From Circinella umbellata (taxonomy: Eukaryota; Mucoromycota; Mucoromycetes; Mucorales; Lichtheimiaceae), in contig JAIWNF010000016.1 in NCBI GenBank assembly GCA_025093555.1, forward strand, positions 372,001 through 436,000: a stretch of 64,000 bases of DNA, written 5' to 3'. The translations under genes and the position numbers were made by a program. Every line of letters starts with the position of its first letter. The stretch's first letter is position 1. Positions 41,582 through 53,569 of the stretch are shown here, piece by piece. The notes under the pieces were generated by a model. That model ran no database searches. It was given only the letters and a program-made list of their open reading frames with translations, and had not been told where the DNA came from.

Positions 41582-42231
41582 GAAAAAATTGAAGAACAAA
41601 AAAAAAAGCAGGGATGTGTGAAATTTGATGCTACTCCCAACAAATAATTGTCGATAGACTTTCATTTGATGACAAAAATTATTTTTTTTATTCTTTGCAC
41701 AAAAGAATCAAGCAAAGACGTATAATACAAGTTATTTATTTTTCAACATCATTGTGGATTATGTAATAACATGACTTTTATTAAATCCTGAAGCTATCAA
41801 GTCGTTAGTTGCAAACTTGATTTTTGGCTGTATAATAATACGTAGTAATAAACAAAATAATACACTGATGTCTTATGGTCACATAAATTCATATACTTTT
41901 TACTTTGTATATAATTATATGTACATTGTAATGTAAAAGGATAAACTATTTAATTCATATAGGTTTGTGAACCTATAAAATAAAGAGCATGCTTTGTAGA
42001 ATGAATGTCATAGGCTTGTTTATGTAAAATGGCGGGAATCATGTTGTATTTGTGTGACATGAAAAAAAGAACCTCCATTGTAGTTTTCTGTCATTTTGTA
42101 TTATTATAATTAGCTTCACATCTGTTAAAAGCATTTCTGTAAAACTGCAAAACATATAGTAAAAAAATATTTATAAACAAAAATTTTAATTCGAATAACA
42201 TTCGATTCCGTACATCTTTTAATCATTTCCC

Positions 42232-42240
42232 ATCTGATAA
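42232..42240 (+). promoter_or_regulatory. ATCTGATAA box (GATA-factor site), distal
   Basis: An exact match to the ATC(T/A)GATAA consensus bound by fungal iron-regulatory GATA repressors (Fep1/SRE family), 141 bp upstream of the ferric reductase ATG. Confidence 0.6.
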
Positions 42241-42296
42241 GGAGCCAATGATGCGGAGGGGGGAGTGGTGACGGTGCACGTACCACAGAAAAAAAA

Positions 42297-42305
42297 ATCT
42301 GATAA
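42297..42305 (+). promoter_or_regulatory. ATCTGATAA box (GATA-factor site), proximal
   Basis: A second exact ATCTGATAA, 76 bp upstream of the ferric reductase ATG and 65 bp from the first (start to start). Paired sites are usual for these repressors. Confidence 0.6.
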
Positions 42306-42380
42306 AAAGTTAGAATCCCAGAGATTTTTTTTCTTCCTTCTAGTTCCCCTTTTTTTAATAGTTTTTTTTCTTTTTTTATA

Positions 42381-44448
42381 ATGAAAATTCCTCATGATCG
42401 ATTTATAAAAACTAGTGATTTTAATAAAGCAGCTTATAGTTATGCATTATTTTGTTGGTCCTTATTTTTTGGGTATTGTATCATATATCAAATCAATCGT
42501 ATCGTTTTATATCAAACTCGAAGACGACGGATACAAAAGGCCGGAAAGAAAGAAGACAACGATATCACCAATAACATGAGCAGCAGTGTCAACAACAACA
42601 GCAACAGCAAAAATCATAATACGAAATATACGATACTATTTGATAACAATAACGACAGCAATAAACTTACCCTGAAAAAACTTTACAACTCATACGTACA
42701 AATACCATGGATCACAAACTTAATACCAGTTAAACATGTTTTAGGAATTACTTTATTTTCCATCACCAACATCATTTTTTGCTTTTTTGCACCATTTGTT
42801 CTCGCGTCTTATGTTACATACTATGAAGTACCACAGATCGCTTTAATGGATAGAAGAATGGCATATATTGGTATGGTGAATTGGAGTTTTGTTGTTGTTC
42901 TTGGATTACGAAATAATATTGTAACAAAAATGTCTGGTATGACATTTGAAGCATTAATTCCATACCACAGATGGATTGCCAGAATTGGATTAGTGGAATA
43001 TATTCCTCATATTATTTATCGTTTGTAAGTTTTTTTTTATATACGTACCTAATCCTATGATTCCTTCTTCCAGTACAAAAAAACGGAAATGAGATTCCTT
43101 ATAATAAATAAAAATCATATTTTTTTTAGATGGTGGGCATATAATAAGCATCACATTTGGTATGAATCAATGACTTTAACATCAGAGTATTTTACTGGTA
43201 CTATTGCAACCTTGGGGTTCTTATTTATATTTGTCACAGCCTTCGAATACATCCGACGAAATCATTTTGAAGTATTCTATTATACACACATTATTGGTTA
43301 CATTATCGCTATGGTGGGTTCATTGACTCATGAAATTTCGTGCATTTATTATTTTACTCCGGCAATTATCTTGTGGGTTGCTGACCGAATATACCGCTCA
43401 TATCAATCTTGGTGCGTTCCATCCAGTTTAGAAAGTATTGAACCTGTTTCCAACAACATTATGCGTATACGATTTAAATATGATCGATTAAAATTATTAG
43501 CACCAGGCCAATATGTTTTTATGGCCTTTTCACACAACAGAAATAATTTGATTCATTCGCACCAAAGTGAAGAAGAAGGCATAAACAATTATCAAAATCG
43601 TAAAAAAGACCATTATAAAGAAAATAGATGGTGGTTTTTAAATTGGTATCCGATGACGGTGGCTCAAATTAACAGAAAGATAAAGTGGGATAAAAATACA
43701 CTTTTGCCGCGGATATCTAATTCCTCTGTTGAAACATCTGCAACTATATATATCAAGGCATTAGGGGATTTTACAAAAAGTTTATACGATGCATCAGCTT
43801 CAGGTCAAATTAATCAATTTAAAGTGGATGGCCCTTATGGACCAAAGCTAGATACTTATCAAGACCATCATGTTATGGCTTGTTTCGCAACTGGTGTTGG
43901 TGTTACACCAGCTTTAGCGTTGATTCAAGATTGTATAAATCGACGATCGGTAGGAACATCGACAGTATTAACATCAACTATCTATCTATTTTTTATTATT
44001 CGTTATGCTGGTAAGGAACAAAATTATACTTTTTTCTTTTCTTATTTGCGAAAGAATCACAGAGATGAAATCGATTTTTCACTAAATACATTTAAATTAT
44101 GTATTAGACGAGCTTCAACCCTTTCAGGAAATTCTTGAATCTTGGTTATTACATGCGTCATCGTCGTCAGAGATACAGCAACAAGATCTTCCGTTGCATT
44201 TCGATCTCACAGTTTTTGTGACGCGTGATACTTACGTACCAGAAGAACAACAACGTCGCATGTCTGGGACTAAATGGTCATGTGGATCAAGACCTGACAT
44301 TACCCGATGTATGGATAGTATTGAAAAGGCAGAAGAAGGGAAGAAAGTATGGGTCCATACCTGTGGATCAGATGAATTTATGCGCTCTGTTCTTAATGAA
44401 GCAGCACGCAGAGAATGGGAAGCACATCATGAAACATTTGAATTTTAA
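42381..44448 (+). CDS. Ferric-chelate reductase (FRE/NOX superfamily)
   Basis: A plasma-membrane flavocytochrome that reduces extracellular Fe3+ with cytosolic NADPH. Three exons join in frame: 42381-43024, 43130-44010 and 44108-44448, giving 621 residues. Several hydrophobic helices are visible. The bis-heme histidines are two pairs, each 14 apart: H196/H210 (PYHRW...PHIIY) and H268/H282 (YTHIIGY...LTHE). The cytosolic half has the FAD segment (LAPGQYVF; the usual HPFT/S is WYPMT here), the NADPH loop ATGVGVTPA, and the C-terminal HTCGSDEFM. The third exon is set by a branch-point-like CACTAAATA and acceptor TATTAG at 44107. A polar N/S/K-rich loop (about 60-105) is unusual. Two GATA boxes lie upstream. 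Substrate could also be Cu2+. Confidence 0.9.
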
Positions 44449-44734
44449 AGTTAGACATATAATAGTGCTATCTTTTGATATTAGATAGATAATATAGTAA
44501 AGATTTTTTATTTTTTGCTATTATTATCGATATTATTTTTTTTCTTCAGTTTTTTTAAGTGTCAAAAAAAGATCAGATTGATAGACTATGAAGGCTTTAT
44601 TAAAATATTAATCTGTACGTAATTTTTTTTATATAGCATGGCAATAATAAATATATGAGAATCTATGTACACGCTTGATGTTGCATTATTGGATTGATCT
44701 CGAAATCGTTATTTTTTTTGGTTTTTACTTCTCT

Positions 44735-45760
44735 TCAACACTCCATTTCCCGCAAAAATACATACTCTGAAATTTCTCGATTTAAACCTTTCAGTTGTTC
44801 CAAGTTTTGTTGAGCTTGGTTAACTAATGCTTGTGCTTTATCTTGTTTTGTAGGCCAAGTACTTTGGATTCGGAGCAACCACGTAGGAAGATATTTTTCA
44901 ACATCTTGTTCTAATTGCTGCGTCCCTTTTTCATAGCAAGAAATTTCGTCAGCACGTTTATAAATCCATTCAATACGTGGTTTTTCTCCTTCCAAATCCG
45001 TAATATTCATATTTTGCTATATAAAAATGCATATAGAAAAGTTAGCTTGACTTCTATTTTTTAAACATTTGATCTCAGTTGTGCGATGTTACTTTAACTC
45101 TCTGAAATTTCCCTTCTTGTGCACAAACCAGTTCTTTGATCACTTGAATAGCACGATCCCCATCCGTTATTCCTGATTGTAAAGAAAGATCTGATTCTTC
45201 ATTTGTTTGGTGTAAAGATATTGTTCGTTTCCTTCCTTTTCCAGTTTTTTTTTATATTCGTTTTAGTAGATGACCCATCGTTGTCGATATCGAAGAAATT
45301 GTTTACTCGCTGTATTTAATTGCAGATCCATGCTTTTAGCTTCGAATTCCGTTTCATCATCCTTTTGTACCTGATCATTAACAGCGTTTGTAATTCTCCA
45401 TCTGTTCTATTTCCTTTCTTTCAAATTCTTCCCAAGTCCATTCATGTTCTCACGTGCAATTTTTTCTTCATGAATCGTGAATCATGAATCAAGCGTCAAG
45501 TTTGACCTTTAATTTTTTTTCTGCTCCATGATATTTTTCCAATAATGATTTGAATCTTTATCAATTTCTGCAGCTTGTCGCTTTTTATTTATAACCCGTG
45601 TTTTTAAATCATGTAAGCTGCGAGTGATTTGACGTGCTTTTTCAGTATTATTTTTCGAAGCAGCTAAAGCAATTGTTTCCAGTTTATTTACTTGAGTAAG
45701 CTTTTTCGGTTGTCTTTAATGGTAGTCAATGCTTTTGTATATTTACACACGGTTTTTATG
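44735..45760 (-). pseudogene. Decayed coiled-coil protein gene, identity unknown
   Basis: Coding sense is visible in separate frames on the minus strand. In order these are: TQVNKLETIALAASKNN with ARQITRSLHDLKTRV (about 45510-45700), EHEWTWEEFERKEIEQMENY (about 45400-45460), ETEFEAKSMDLQLNTASKQF (about 45290-45380), LQSGITDGDRAIQVIKELVC (about 45120-45240), and a clean 91-codon end at 44735-45010 (MNITDLEGEKPRIEWIYKRA to the stop). Frames switch without plausible GT-AG introns in at least two places, so I call it a pseudogene. The residue pattern is alpha-helical and charged. I do not recognise the family. The last piece alone could still be an expressed small protein. Confidence 0.5.
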
Positions 45761-47379
45761 GTTTTGTTAATAAGAGTTATTTTTATATTTGATTTTGTTT
45801 ATTCGTGTCGTTCATCTAATTTATTTGTTTATCTCGTTGAAGCACAAATTTCCCCCAGCTTCTTTAAGACAGCTGATTCACTCAACGGCATATGATATAG
45901 ATACATCCAGTAAAATAGCTCATTATAACTCATACGTACACTTATTTATTTTCAGTAGCGAAAAATCAAGAATAAAAACATGTCCTTACTAATTCATGGT
46001 GAACTAAATTGACGATAAACAAGATCATCGGGACTAAATAGTCGAATACCAAAAATACCTAATTTATAGACCAAGACATTACGCGTTCTTTTTTTCTTTT
46101 AAATGATTATTTGTATGATCGAATTATAAAGAAAAGAAGAATGAAGCTGCAGGTGTTGAAAGTAAAAAAGTCGGGGGATGTCAATATCACATAATCCTTT
46201 TTGTGGTACATATTATGCAAAATAATAACATGAATCTTTTTTTTTTTTAGCTTTATCAAGTAACTCAATCTCAATATTTATTTTAATAATCTTAAGAAAA
46301 AGACTGTATATCGATACAATATTTTCTAGATTTTTATTATAATCAACGTATTTATATTAGTTGTCATTATCCTGTCGAAGCTTTCCGTCATAGTCAATGG
46401 ACGTAGAGCTATAGTAGTCCTGCTAAACCATTTAATATCCTTCCTTGTTTAGGTATGTAATAAAGTACATACATGATTCAACTCCTCTTTTTCAAACAAA
46501 TTCCTGTTGTTTTTCTCCTTGACTACTTCTTCCAGATTGTTTACTCTTTTTACCAGTTAAACCAGTAATTGGTATTGGTTATCATTGACATCATTACTAC
46601 TATCACTAGCGCTGCTGATACAATCGCTATTTTCAACAACTTTTAGTAAAGCTTTATAATGACTTGCAAACTTCTTGAATATCTTCTCGATCGACTAAAA
46701 CTTACCCTTTCTATGATGATTGCTGTACTATTGATAACATTCTTAAATATATCATTATCTAATGCTCATATTCATTTTTTGGAAAACTGCTTTGAGAGAG
46801 AAAAAAAAAAGAAAAAGAAAAAGAGAATTTAGATAGTTTCATAATAAAATAAATTATAGTATAAAGTTTCGTTTCTGTTAATTTTATATACTTACTTACT
46901 ATTTATTATTATTATTGACAAAAATGCTAGTGCCAACATTGTTAAATTGTCATCAACTATATTATTAAATGATACCATGTAAGTATTAACCCATTCCCGA
47001 TTGGTTAGTACGTACGTAATAAATTCATTTAACTACTATTTTAAGAAAACATATAGCTTGGGAATATCAAGATATTACTATTATAACCATTATTAGCAAA
47101 AAATGAACTCATCAGTCATTTAATTTCGAACAAATTTCCCATCATGATTCCATATCATTTGAAATGTCTTCATGTTAGACAAAGGTTTGAGTAACTTTTC
47201 AAGTTTCTTATCTATAGTAAGTAATGTACAAGAATGATGATAGTGAATAAACATTTTGTTACTGTAGATATCAGTATTATGATGGATTTTTTTTCTACCT
47301 CCAGAAATTTCAGATTGATTGGCTTTTGTATTTTATAGCTTATACAAAAGAAAATTAGCATGTAGATTCCAGATCACAA
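45761..47379. other. AT-rich spacer
   Basis: No gene is recognised. Parts of 46370-46720 may be further decayed coding sequence, but no frame is convincing. It ends at the TA target of the MITE at 47382. Confidence 0.35.
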
Positions 47380-47721
47380 TAGGGTGTCTCAAACATCAAA
47401 ATTTGTGCAAATATTCACAAACAGAGAGACTATTGTCGAGTATCGCGCGCGGCAAATCGACCTTACTTTTATACTTTTTTTTGAAATTTTATCTTACCAT
47501 ACTTAGACACCTTTTCGCATTGTCACACAAATTAAATTACAACACAAATAATCAACTACCTCACGTGCTTACACCGAATTCGTCATCCACCATCATCACT
47601 CAAACGGATAGACAACTTAATACCAAACGTCGTTCCTCGGATACATCTCTTCGCGTAACCAAAATCCCCCCCAACAAAAAAATCAAACATTCGCGACGGA
47701 CGAGTGGAATCATTTATCACC

Positions 47722-49044
47722 ATGATCCCACGCTCAGTCCCTCCACCAAAAAAAGAAGTGACTGAATCACGTCGTAGATCATTATCACCACGTGCCAGTT
47801 CTGCTACCAATAGCCGTCTTGCCCAGATGGGTCATAGAACAAGACACAAAGAAGTGGAATCTTTCTCTGCGAGTAAGGATAGCTTGGCAGAATTGCTCAC
47901 ACGTTTAGAAGAAGTTGAAAAACGTACAACTTCATCAGAACAGCGCCATTTTTCTGTAGAAGAACGGTTGTACACAGCAGAAGACCAATTAAAGCAAATG
48001 AATGCATTAATTGAAGAAAACAAAGCGTTACACGAATCTGTCCAGCAATTAACAATTGAATTGGACACAACTAAACTGGAATTGGATGCAGCACTTGCCA
48101 AAATAACTCAACTGGAAACATGTAGCAATAATCCAACTGAATCCTGTACCACTCACGATGTGGATATGGATGAACAACTTACCACCACAAAGGACTCTAT
48201 TCACGCTTTGACTGATGAAGATTGGGCAAAAAGAAAGACTGAAATAGAAAAGAGCCGTATCCAAGTCGCTGCAGATAACGAAAAACTACTACAAAAGCAA
48301 CTACTTCAATTGGATAAACAACAGCATCGTCGTCACCACAAATCATCGTCGTCACCAGCACCCAGCACTTACGCCAATGTTGCTCGAAAAAATTTACCAC
48401 CAAGAAAAAAGAAAAATAGCAACAGCCCTCCAACTGAAAAGATGTTAACTTGGGCACATCGTATCTTACAACCAGCTACTGACACCACAGCATATACCGT
48501 AGTATATATTCCTTCTCCACGTCGTACTCTCCATAGTGAAATACGTCGTGCTCTTCGCCTCATTGGTATTGCCCAAGAAAGAGTTATTGATGTTCACTTT
48601 CCTGCTCACGGTACTGTGGGATTATTAATCCATTTGTCATATGAAAAAGAACTTCGAGAGTTATTGTCCCAGGCTAAACTACATACCAAGGATGACTTTG
48701 ATCCAACAGCAGCATCAACAATTGGAGATCCAATTTTGTTGGCCAAGTTGACGGAAGAAGAACGTGCCAATGAAGCACAAAAACTTTATCAAGAACGTAT
48801 GCTAACAATGTGTTTGCGTATGCCCAAGAAGCATCTTGGTGTCGCTATTCTTCGTCACTTCACCTCGTTACCAACAGAAAATAGTCACCATATTGATGCC
48901 TCATACTGGGAGCGGTTTCAACAGCAAAACCCCCAGCAACGTCGAACTCATCAGCCTTTAGTACCAGCGGCAGAAGCTAGCAATTTGATATCATCTAAAA
49001 CAACTGATGATAAAGATGGCGAAGACGAAACTATGCTTGAATAA
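47722..49044 (+). CDS. LINE ORF1 protein (coiled-coil nucleic-acid-binding)
   Basis: 440 residues from the first ATG (MIPRSVPPPKKE). Such proteins coat the element RNA and form the retrotransposition particle. The N-terminus is basic and Ser/Arg-rich. A long coiled coil spans about 50-150 (LAELLTRLEEVEKR, LYTAEDQLKQMNALIEENKA, LTIELDTTKLELDAAL). A basic, His/Ser-rich linker follows (PPRKKKNSNSPP). Then comes a folded domain (YTVVYIPSPRRTLHSEIRRA, IDVHFPAHGTVGLLIHL), resembling an RRM-like ORF1 domain by position. No CCHC knuckle is seen. ORF2 starts 2 bp after the stop, which fits reinitiation. Confidence 0.85.
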   Translation: MIPRSVPPPKKEVTESRRRSLSPRASSATNSRLAQMGHRTRHKEVESFSASKDSLAELLTRLEEVEKRTTSSEQRHFSVEERLYTAEDQLKQMNALIEENKALHESVQQLTIELDTTKLELDAALAKITQLETCSNNPTESCTTHDVDMDEQLTTTKDSIHALTDEDWAKRKTEIEKSRIQVAADNEKLLQKQLLQLDKQQHRRHHKSSSSPAPSTYANVARKNLPPRKKKNSNSPPTEKMLTWAHRILQPATDTTAYTVVYIPSPRRTLHSEIRRALRLIGIAQERVIDVHFPAHGTVGLLIHLSYEKELRELLSQAKLHTKDDFDPTAASTIGDPILLAKLTEEERANEAQKLYQERMLTMCLRMPKKHLGVAILRHFTSLPTENSHHIDASYWERFQQQNPQQRRTHQPLVPAAEASNLISSKTTDDKDGEDETMLE

Positions 49045-49046
49045 AA

Positions 49047-52000
49047 ATGATAGACCGTATTAAAATTGGTTTATTAAATGCAACTGGCATTGACAAATCG
49101 CCAGATGAAATAATTAAATTCTGCAACAACAACAACATTGACATCATACTTATTACCGAAACTTTTCTTGTCCGCGGGCGACTACATACTGACTGGCATC
49201 AGTATCATAACTATGCAATTCAACCAAATCCTAAAAAACGAGGGGAAGGCGGATTATCTTTACTAGTACGACCTGACCTTCATCTACACATTCATCATTT
49301 TCCCACCAAAAATCGGTTTACTCTCTCATTTAAAATCAACACTTACACCTTTCATGGACTTTACGTACTACCACCACAACAACAACAACTTCAACAAGCT
49401 AATAACGATCACTGTAATGAACTGCTGGATCAGCTCGACATTGACAACAACACCATCATCTTTGGGGATATTAATGCACGATCTAAAATTCTTACAGGTG
49501 ATCACCAAAATAACTCTCGGGGTATACATGTACTAGAACCGTGGTCACTCTCCAATGGTTTACACATATGGAATGGCTCTATAGCTCGAGGTCAACCAAC
49601 TTTTCGCACCAATGCTGGCCATAGTATTATCGATTTGTTTATATCACGTGAATGTGCCATAATAGATCCAATTATGAATATTCATGATATGACATCTCTT
49701 AAAACACATCATCATCTCTGTAGCTTATCATTCACTCCAACATCACCTTGGCAACAACTTCCAACACCTAATGCACCACGTCAACACTGGAAACTTCAAC
49801 GACTAACAGATCCAGATGTCAAAAAATTGTATCTGACACAATTCGAAAACAACATCCTTAGCACTAATAATCAACTTGATAATCTTAAAGGTGGAAGTAT
49901 AGTAATACCAAATAATGCAACAATTGAACAAATTGGACACAATTTGGTCTCAGCGATTTATGATGCATTAGATCATAGTGTTACTAGGAAACAAGCCCGT
50001 CCTAAGCATTGGAAGCAATTTTGGAATGACGAGCTTCAACAAAAAGCAGACCTACGTGAGGAGGCATATCGTCGCTGGCGTCGTTCCCCAAATATTATCA
50101 CCGTACGTGCACCATTATGGGATAAATATACAACATGCTGTGACAAATTCACTAAGGAAGTTCGTCGAGCACAACGTCGCACCTGGAAACAGTTTTGCAC
50201 CACCTTGGGAACTGCACCAGCAAACGAGGCTAATTCAGTAATAAAAAGGATGCGACGTAATCGTCAAACAACTCATACCTTCTCACATCCTGAAGGACCA
50301 CAGCAAGCAGTTGAAACAATGCTAACACACCTATCAAAAGTTTTTAGTGGAGAACGTAGATCTGATACTTCAATGCAATTTTTAGACATCGATGTAGATG
50401 ATCATCCTTTTCCAGCTGCAGACATAGAACACATCATTAACAGGATGGCACCACGTAAAGCTCCTGGTGATGATCATCTTACTGGTGCTATGCTTAAACC
50501 TCTTGCCAAACCATTGTCACATACTCTCAGCAAATTTTTTACTTTATGTTGGAACTGGTCTTGGATCCCTATTTCCTGGCGTACAGCTCAAGTTGTACCA
50601 ATATACAAGAAAAATGATCCTACTATTGCTGGCAATTACCGACCAATCAGCTTGACAAGTGTTCTACGAAAACTTTTAGAACGTTGTCTTCTTCCAAAAT
50701 TACTTGACAACATGGGAGCATTGGATATTGCACAAGGTGGATTTCGACATCATCGTGGCTCTTTAGATCAAAGCTTTGCACTCAATACCCTTATACAACA
50801 ATTCACCACACAATATAATCAACCACCCGTACTTGGATTTCTCGACATCCAATCCGCATATGATGGTGTCGATCGACAAATAATATGGTCAACGTTGCAG
50901 CATCGTCTGCCGAGCGCTCTGTTCCAACTAATACTACATATGTTTGATAATGTGCGTATTGCTGTCATTTTACAAAATTACCAATCTCGATTTATTTTTC
51001 CAGCAAAAGGAGTGTTACAAGGATCTATCCTTAGTCCTCTTCTTTATGCTGTTTTTATCAACACACTACCTCTCCGACTACGATTCAAAATGCATCACCA
51101 ATGTCGCCATCCACTATATATACGTACAACATCAATGACTGGAAAAACAGAATCGTTAATCCAAGAACAAACATACACTGGTGGTAAAAATGGTCGACCC
51201 AACAGAAATCGTCCAGACAACACTAGAATTATTATCTCTGCTTTGCTATATGCTGATGATGTGGCTCTCATTGGATCATCAGAAGACATGAAACAACTTC
51301 TTCAAACAGCTGAACAACATTCACGCGACTATGGTTATTAATGGCATCCAGCAAAATGTGCCATTATCACACCAACAACGTCAACAACAACATATTATTT
51401 ATATAATCAACCAATTCCTACTACTTCAACTTTTCAATATCTTGGCTTGCCTTTTACTAATGCTGGCATTGACCTTGATCAACTAGTCAATCAACGATCA
51501 TCGAAAGCAACAGGAAACATGGCCCTACTTCAGCAACTAGGTATTCATCTATATGGTATTGGTTTATGGCCAGCATTACGTTCTTACCGCACTTTCATCA
51601 GACCAGTATTGGAATATGGCCTTGCCATTGCAGCTCTCACATCAAATCATATGGTTAAATTGGATAATGCTCAAAATGGATGTGTCAAAATGGCTCTCAA
51701 TCGCAAAGCATCAAAACAATCAGCCACTATTGTTCCCATGGTCTTAGCTGATCTACCTTCGATGAAACTCCGTGCTCGAACTCTTCAACTAAAGTTTGCA
51801 GCTCGACTACAAACACTCCCGGTATCATCAATGGCAAGATCGGTAGAGCTTACATTTTTATGGGACAACAAGCAACCGAACAAACAATGGAAAACCATTA
51901 CCACCAACAATCGAATTCACCAACGTTACAACAAACTGAGGAACAGCAACGCTCCACCAATCAATCCAGTCCATCAAGCCATCACTGAAAAACGAAATGA

Positions 52001-52487
52001 AGAATATACCTCAAGAAGGAATAAATTCAAATCAATTAGCTGTATGCGCATCAACAGAATCATCGACCCTATCCTATATCAACCAGCATTTTCACGAGAC
52101 CGTCACAGGCTCATCAAATGGCGTATGCACTGGCTTCCATCATACCCACTTAAAGACTGCCGATGTGGACATAAAGAAGCAAGAAGAGAACATTTCGCCA
52201 CCTGTCCCCTTCTTCAGTCTCTTCTTCTAGATTTGACCAATAAATTCGGCGCCATACCAGAACTCCCACCTAATATGCACCAACTTGATCACATCCTTAA
52301 CCTTTTACCACAATCTGAAGTTGGTCTTGTTTTGGGTAAATGGAAAACTGTATGGCCAGCATTGATTCGGGTGCTAAGAGAAATTGATTTTCTCAGCCAT
52401 CCCAATGATATATTTGACGAAGACGAGCCAGCACCAGAGGAAGCTTTGGAATCTTTAGTACCACCATCATCAACATCACCCGACTAA
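49047..52487 (+). pseudogene. LINE ORF2: endonuclease/reverse transcriptase with one nonsense codon
   Basis: 1147 codons in one frame, interrupted only by TAA at 51339-51341 (codon 765, between YADD and the thumb; the related copy has an Arg codon there). Order: APE-type endonuclease (about 1-230: ITETF, GGLSLLV, FGDINARS, DLFI; the usual SDH end motif reads KTHHHL), then reverse transcriptase with VPIYKKNDPTIAGNYRPISL, FLDIQSAYDGVD, GVLQGSILSPLLY and LLYADDVALIG, thumb YLGLPF, and a C-terminal CRCGHKEARREHFATC knuckle. It makes target-primed cDNA. If the stop is real the copy is inactive; a single revertant-type change separates it from an active-looking sequence. Confidence 0.9.
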
Positions 52488-53404
52488 CACTTCGTTTTAG
52501 TATCCTCTCTCTCTCTCCTGCCACAATTTTCTTCTGTTATTTTTTTTTTTCTTCTGTTATCTTTTTCTTTCTTCTTCGCATCTCCCACACTCTCTTTCTT
52601 ATACTAGCTCTAGCTTTTCCCCATACTGGGGTTTTTCAGTTATTACCACAACCCCAATATCACCTTGTAAATATTATTATTCTTTTCATTCCGTACCGCA
52701 AGGAAGCGACCATATACCCATAGGTGCAGGTCAATCTAGTCTTCCATAATAAATATAAATTTTAAACTATTCACAAACAGATATTCGCAGCGGATTCTGA
52801 AAGTAGCCAATCAGAGAAGAAATCGCTTGGAAGAACTTTGAGACCCTCTCGCTGTAAGATGAGATTTTGTTAAAAAAAAATGATAGTAAGAAAATGTACA
52901 TTCTAATAAAAAATAATCATCTAATGTATTTATATATATATAAATCCATGAATAGCTATATAGACTCATAACAATATAGTTTTAAACATAGAATATCTTT
53001 ATACTTAAAAAAAAAGATTTTTTTATACGAATATTCGTGAAATTCATGCTTTTTACACCGATTTTTGAAAAGTACGAATATTCGTACACCGACCAATCAA
53101 ATCGCTCCTTACAAATATTGAAAATCTGCTGATTTTCAATATTTGCAAAAATTTGGATGTTTGAGACACCCTAATAGGTATTGGATTTTTTTAAGTGGAG
53201 ATGACTCAAAAGCATTTAAGAAAATTACAGACTTTGTTTTTTATACTATGCATTCTAGCATAATACAACAAAAAGTAACAATAAATCATAGGCGTCTATT
53301 TAGATACTAGCGCAAAGAAGCTGGCCATATTGTGTGCCTGGAGGCCCTGATCAATCTATTCAAAGAATTTTTCTTTTTTTCATATAGTCGCCATTGTCCG
53401 CGCA

Positions 53405-53421
53405 ATCTGATGATCTGATTA
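53405..53421 (+). promoter_or_regulatory. Paired ATCTGAT boxes upstream of the siderophore transporter
   Basis: ATCTGATGATCTGATTA contains two near matches to ATC(T/A)GATAA, about 150-165 bp before the transporter ATG. They are weaker than those before the ferric reductase. Confidence 0.35.
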
Positions 53422-53569
53422 CTTTGGAATTTGTGTTACCAATATACAAAAACCCGGGTTGTACATAAATGATTTTCTACCATATAAAAAAACTAGTGAC
53501 AATAAAAGTAAGCTTGATTCCGTTTTCTTAGCATCCTTTTTTTTTCTTGATTTCGTTTGGGTCAATATA

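Larger units (their letters stand above)
47426..52767 (+). mobile_element. Nearly full-length LINE retrotransposon (family A)
   Basis: 5342 bp, bounded by the 14-bp target duplication TATTCACAAACAGA (47412-47425 and 52768-52781). There is a ~296-bp 5' leader, ORF1 (47722-49044), a 2-bp gap, ORF2 (49047-52487) and a 3' region with a CCCC-loop-GGGGTTTTTCAG hairpin (52619-52636). The tail ACCGCAAGGAAGCGACCAT is shared with fragments at 14912 and 37520. There is no poly(A); the 3' end is TATAAATTTTAAAC. Only one in-frame stop was found, so this is a young, barely inactivated copy. Confidence 0.93.
47382..53171. mobile_element. TA-flanked MITE (about 434 bp) split by a LINE insertion
   Basis: GGGTGTCTCAAACATC is at the left end (47382) and its inverse at the right end (ending 53171). 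The repeat extends to about 34 bp with two mismatches (…AAATTT.TGCAAATATT). Both ends are flanked by TA (47380-47381, 53172-53173). The remaining MITE sequence is 47382-47425 plus 52782-53171. Tc1/mariner-type ends are inferred from the TA duplication. No transposase is present. Confidence 0.85.
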
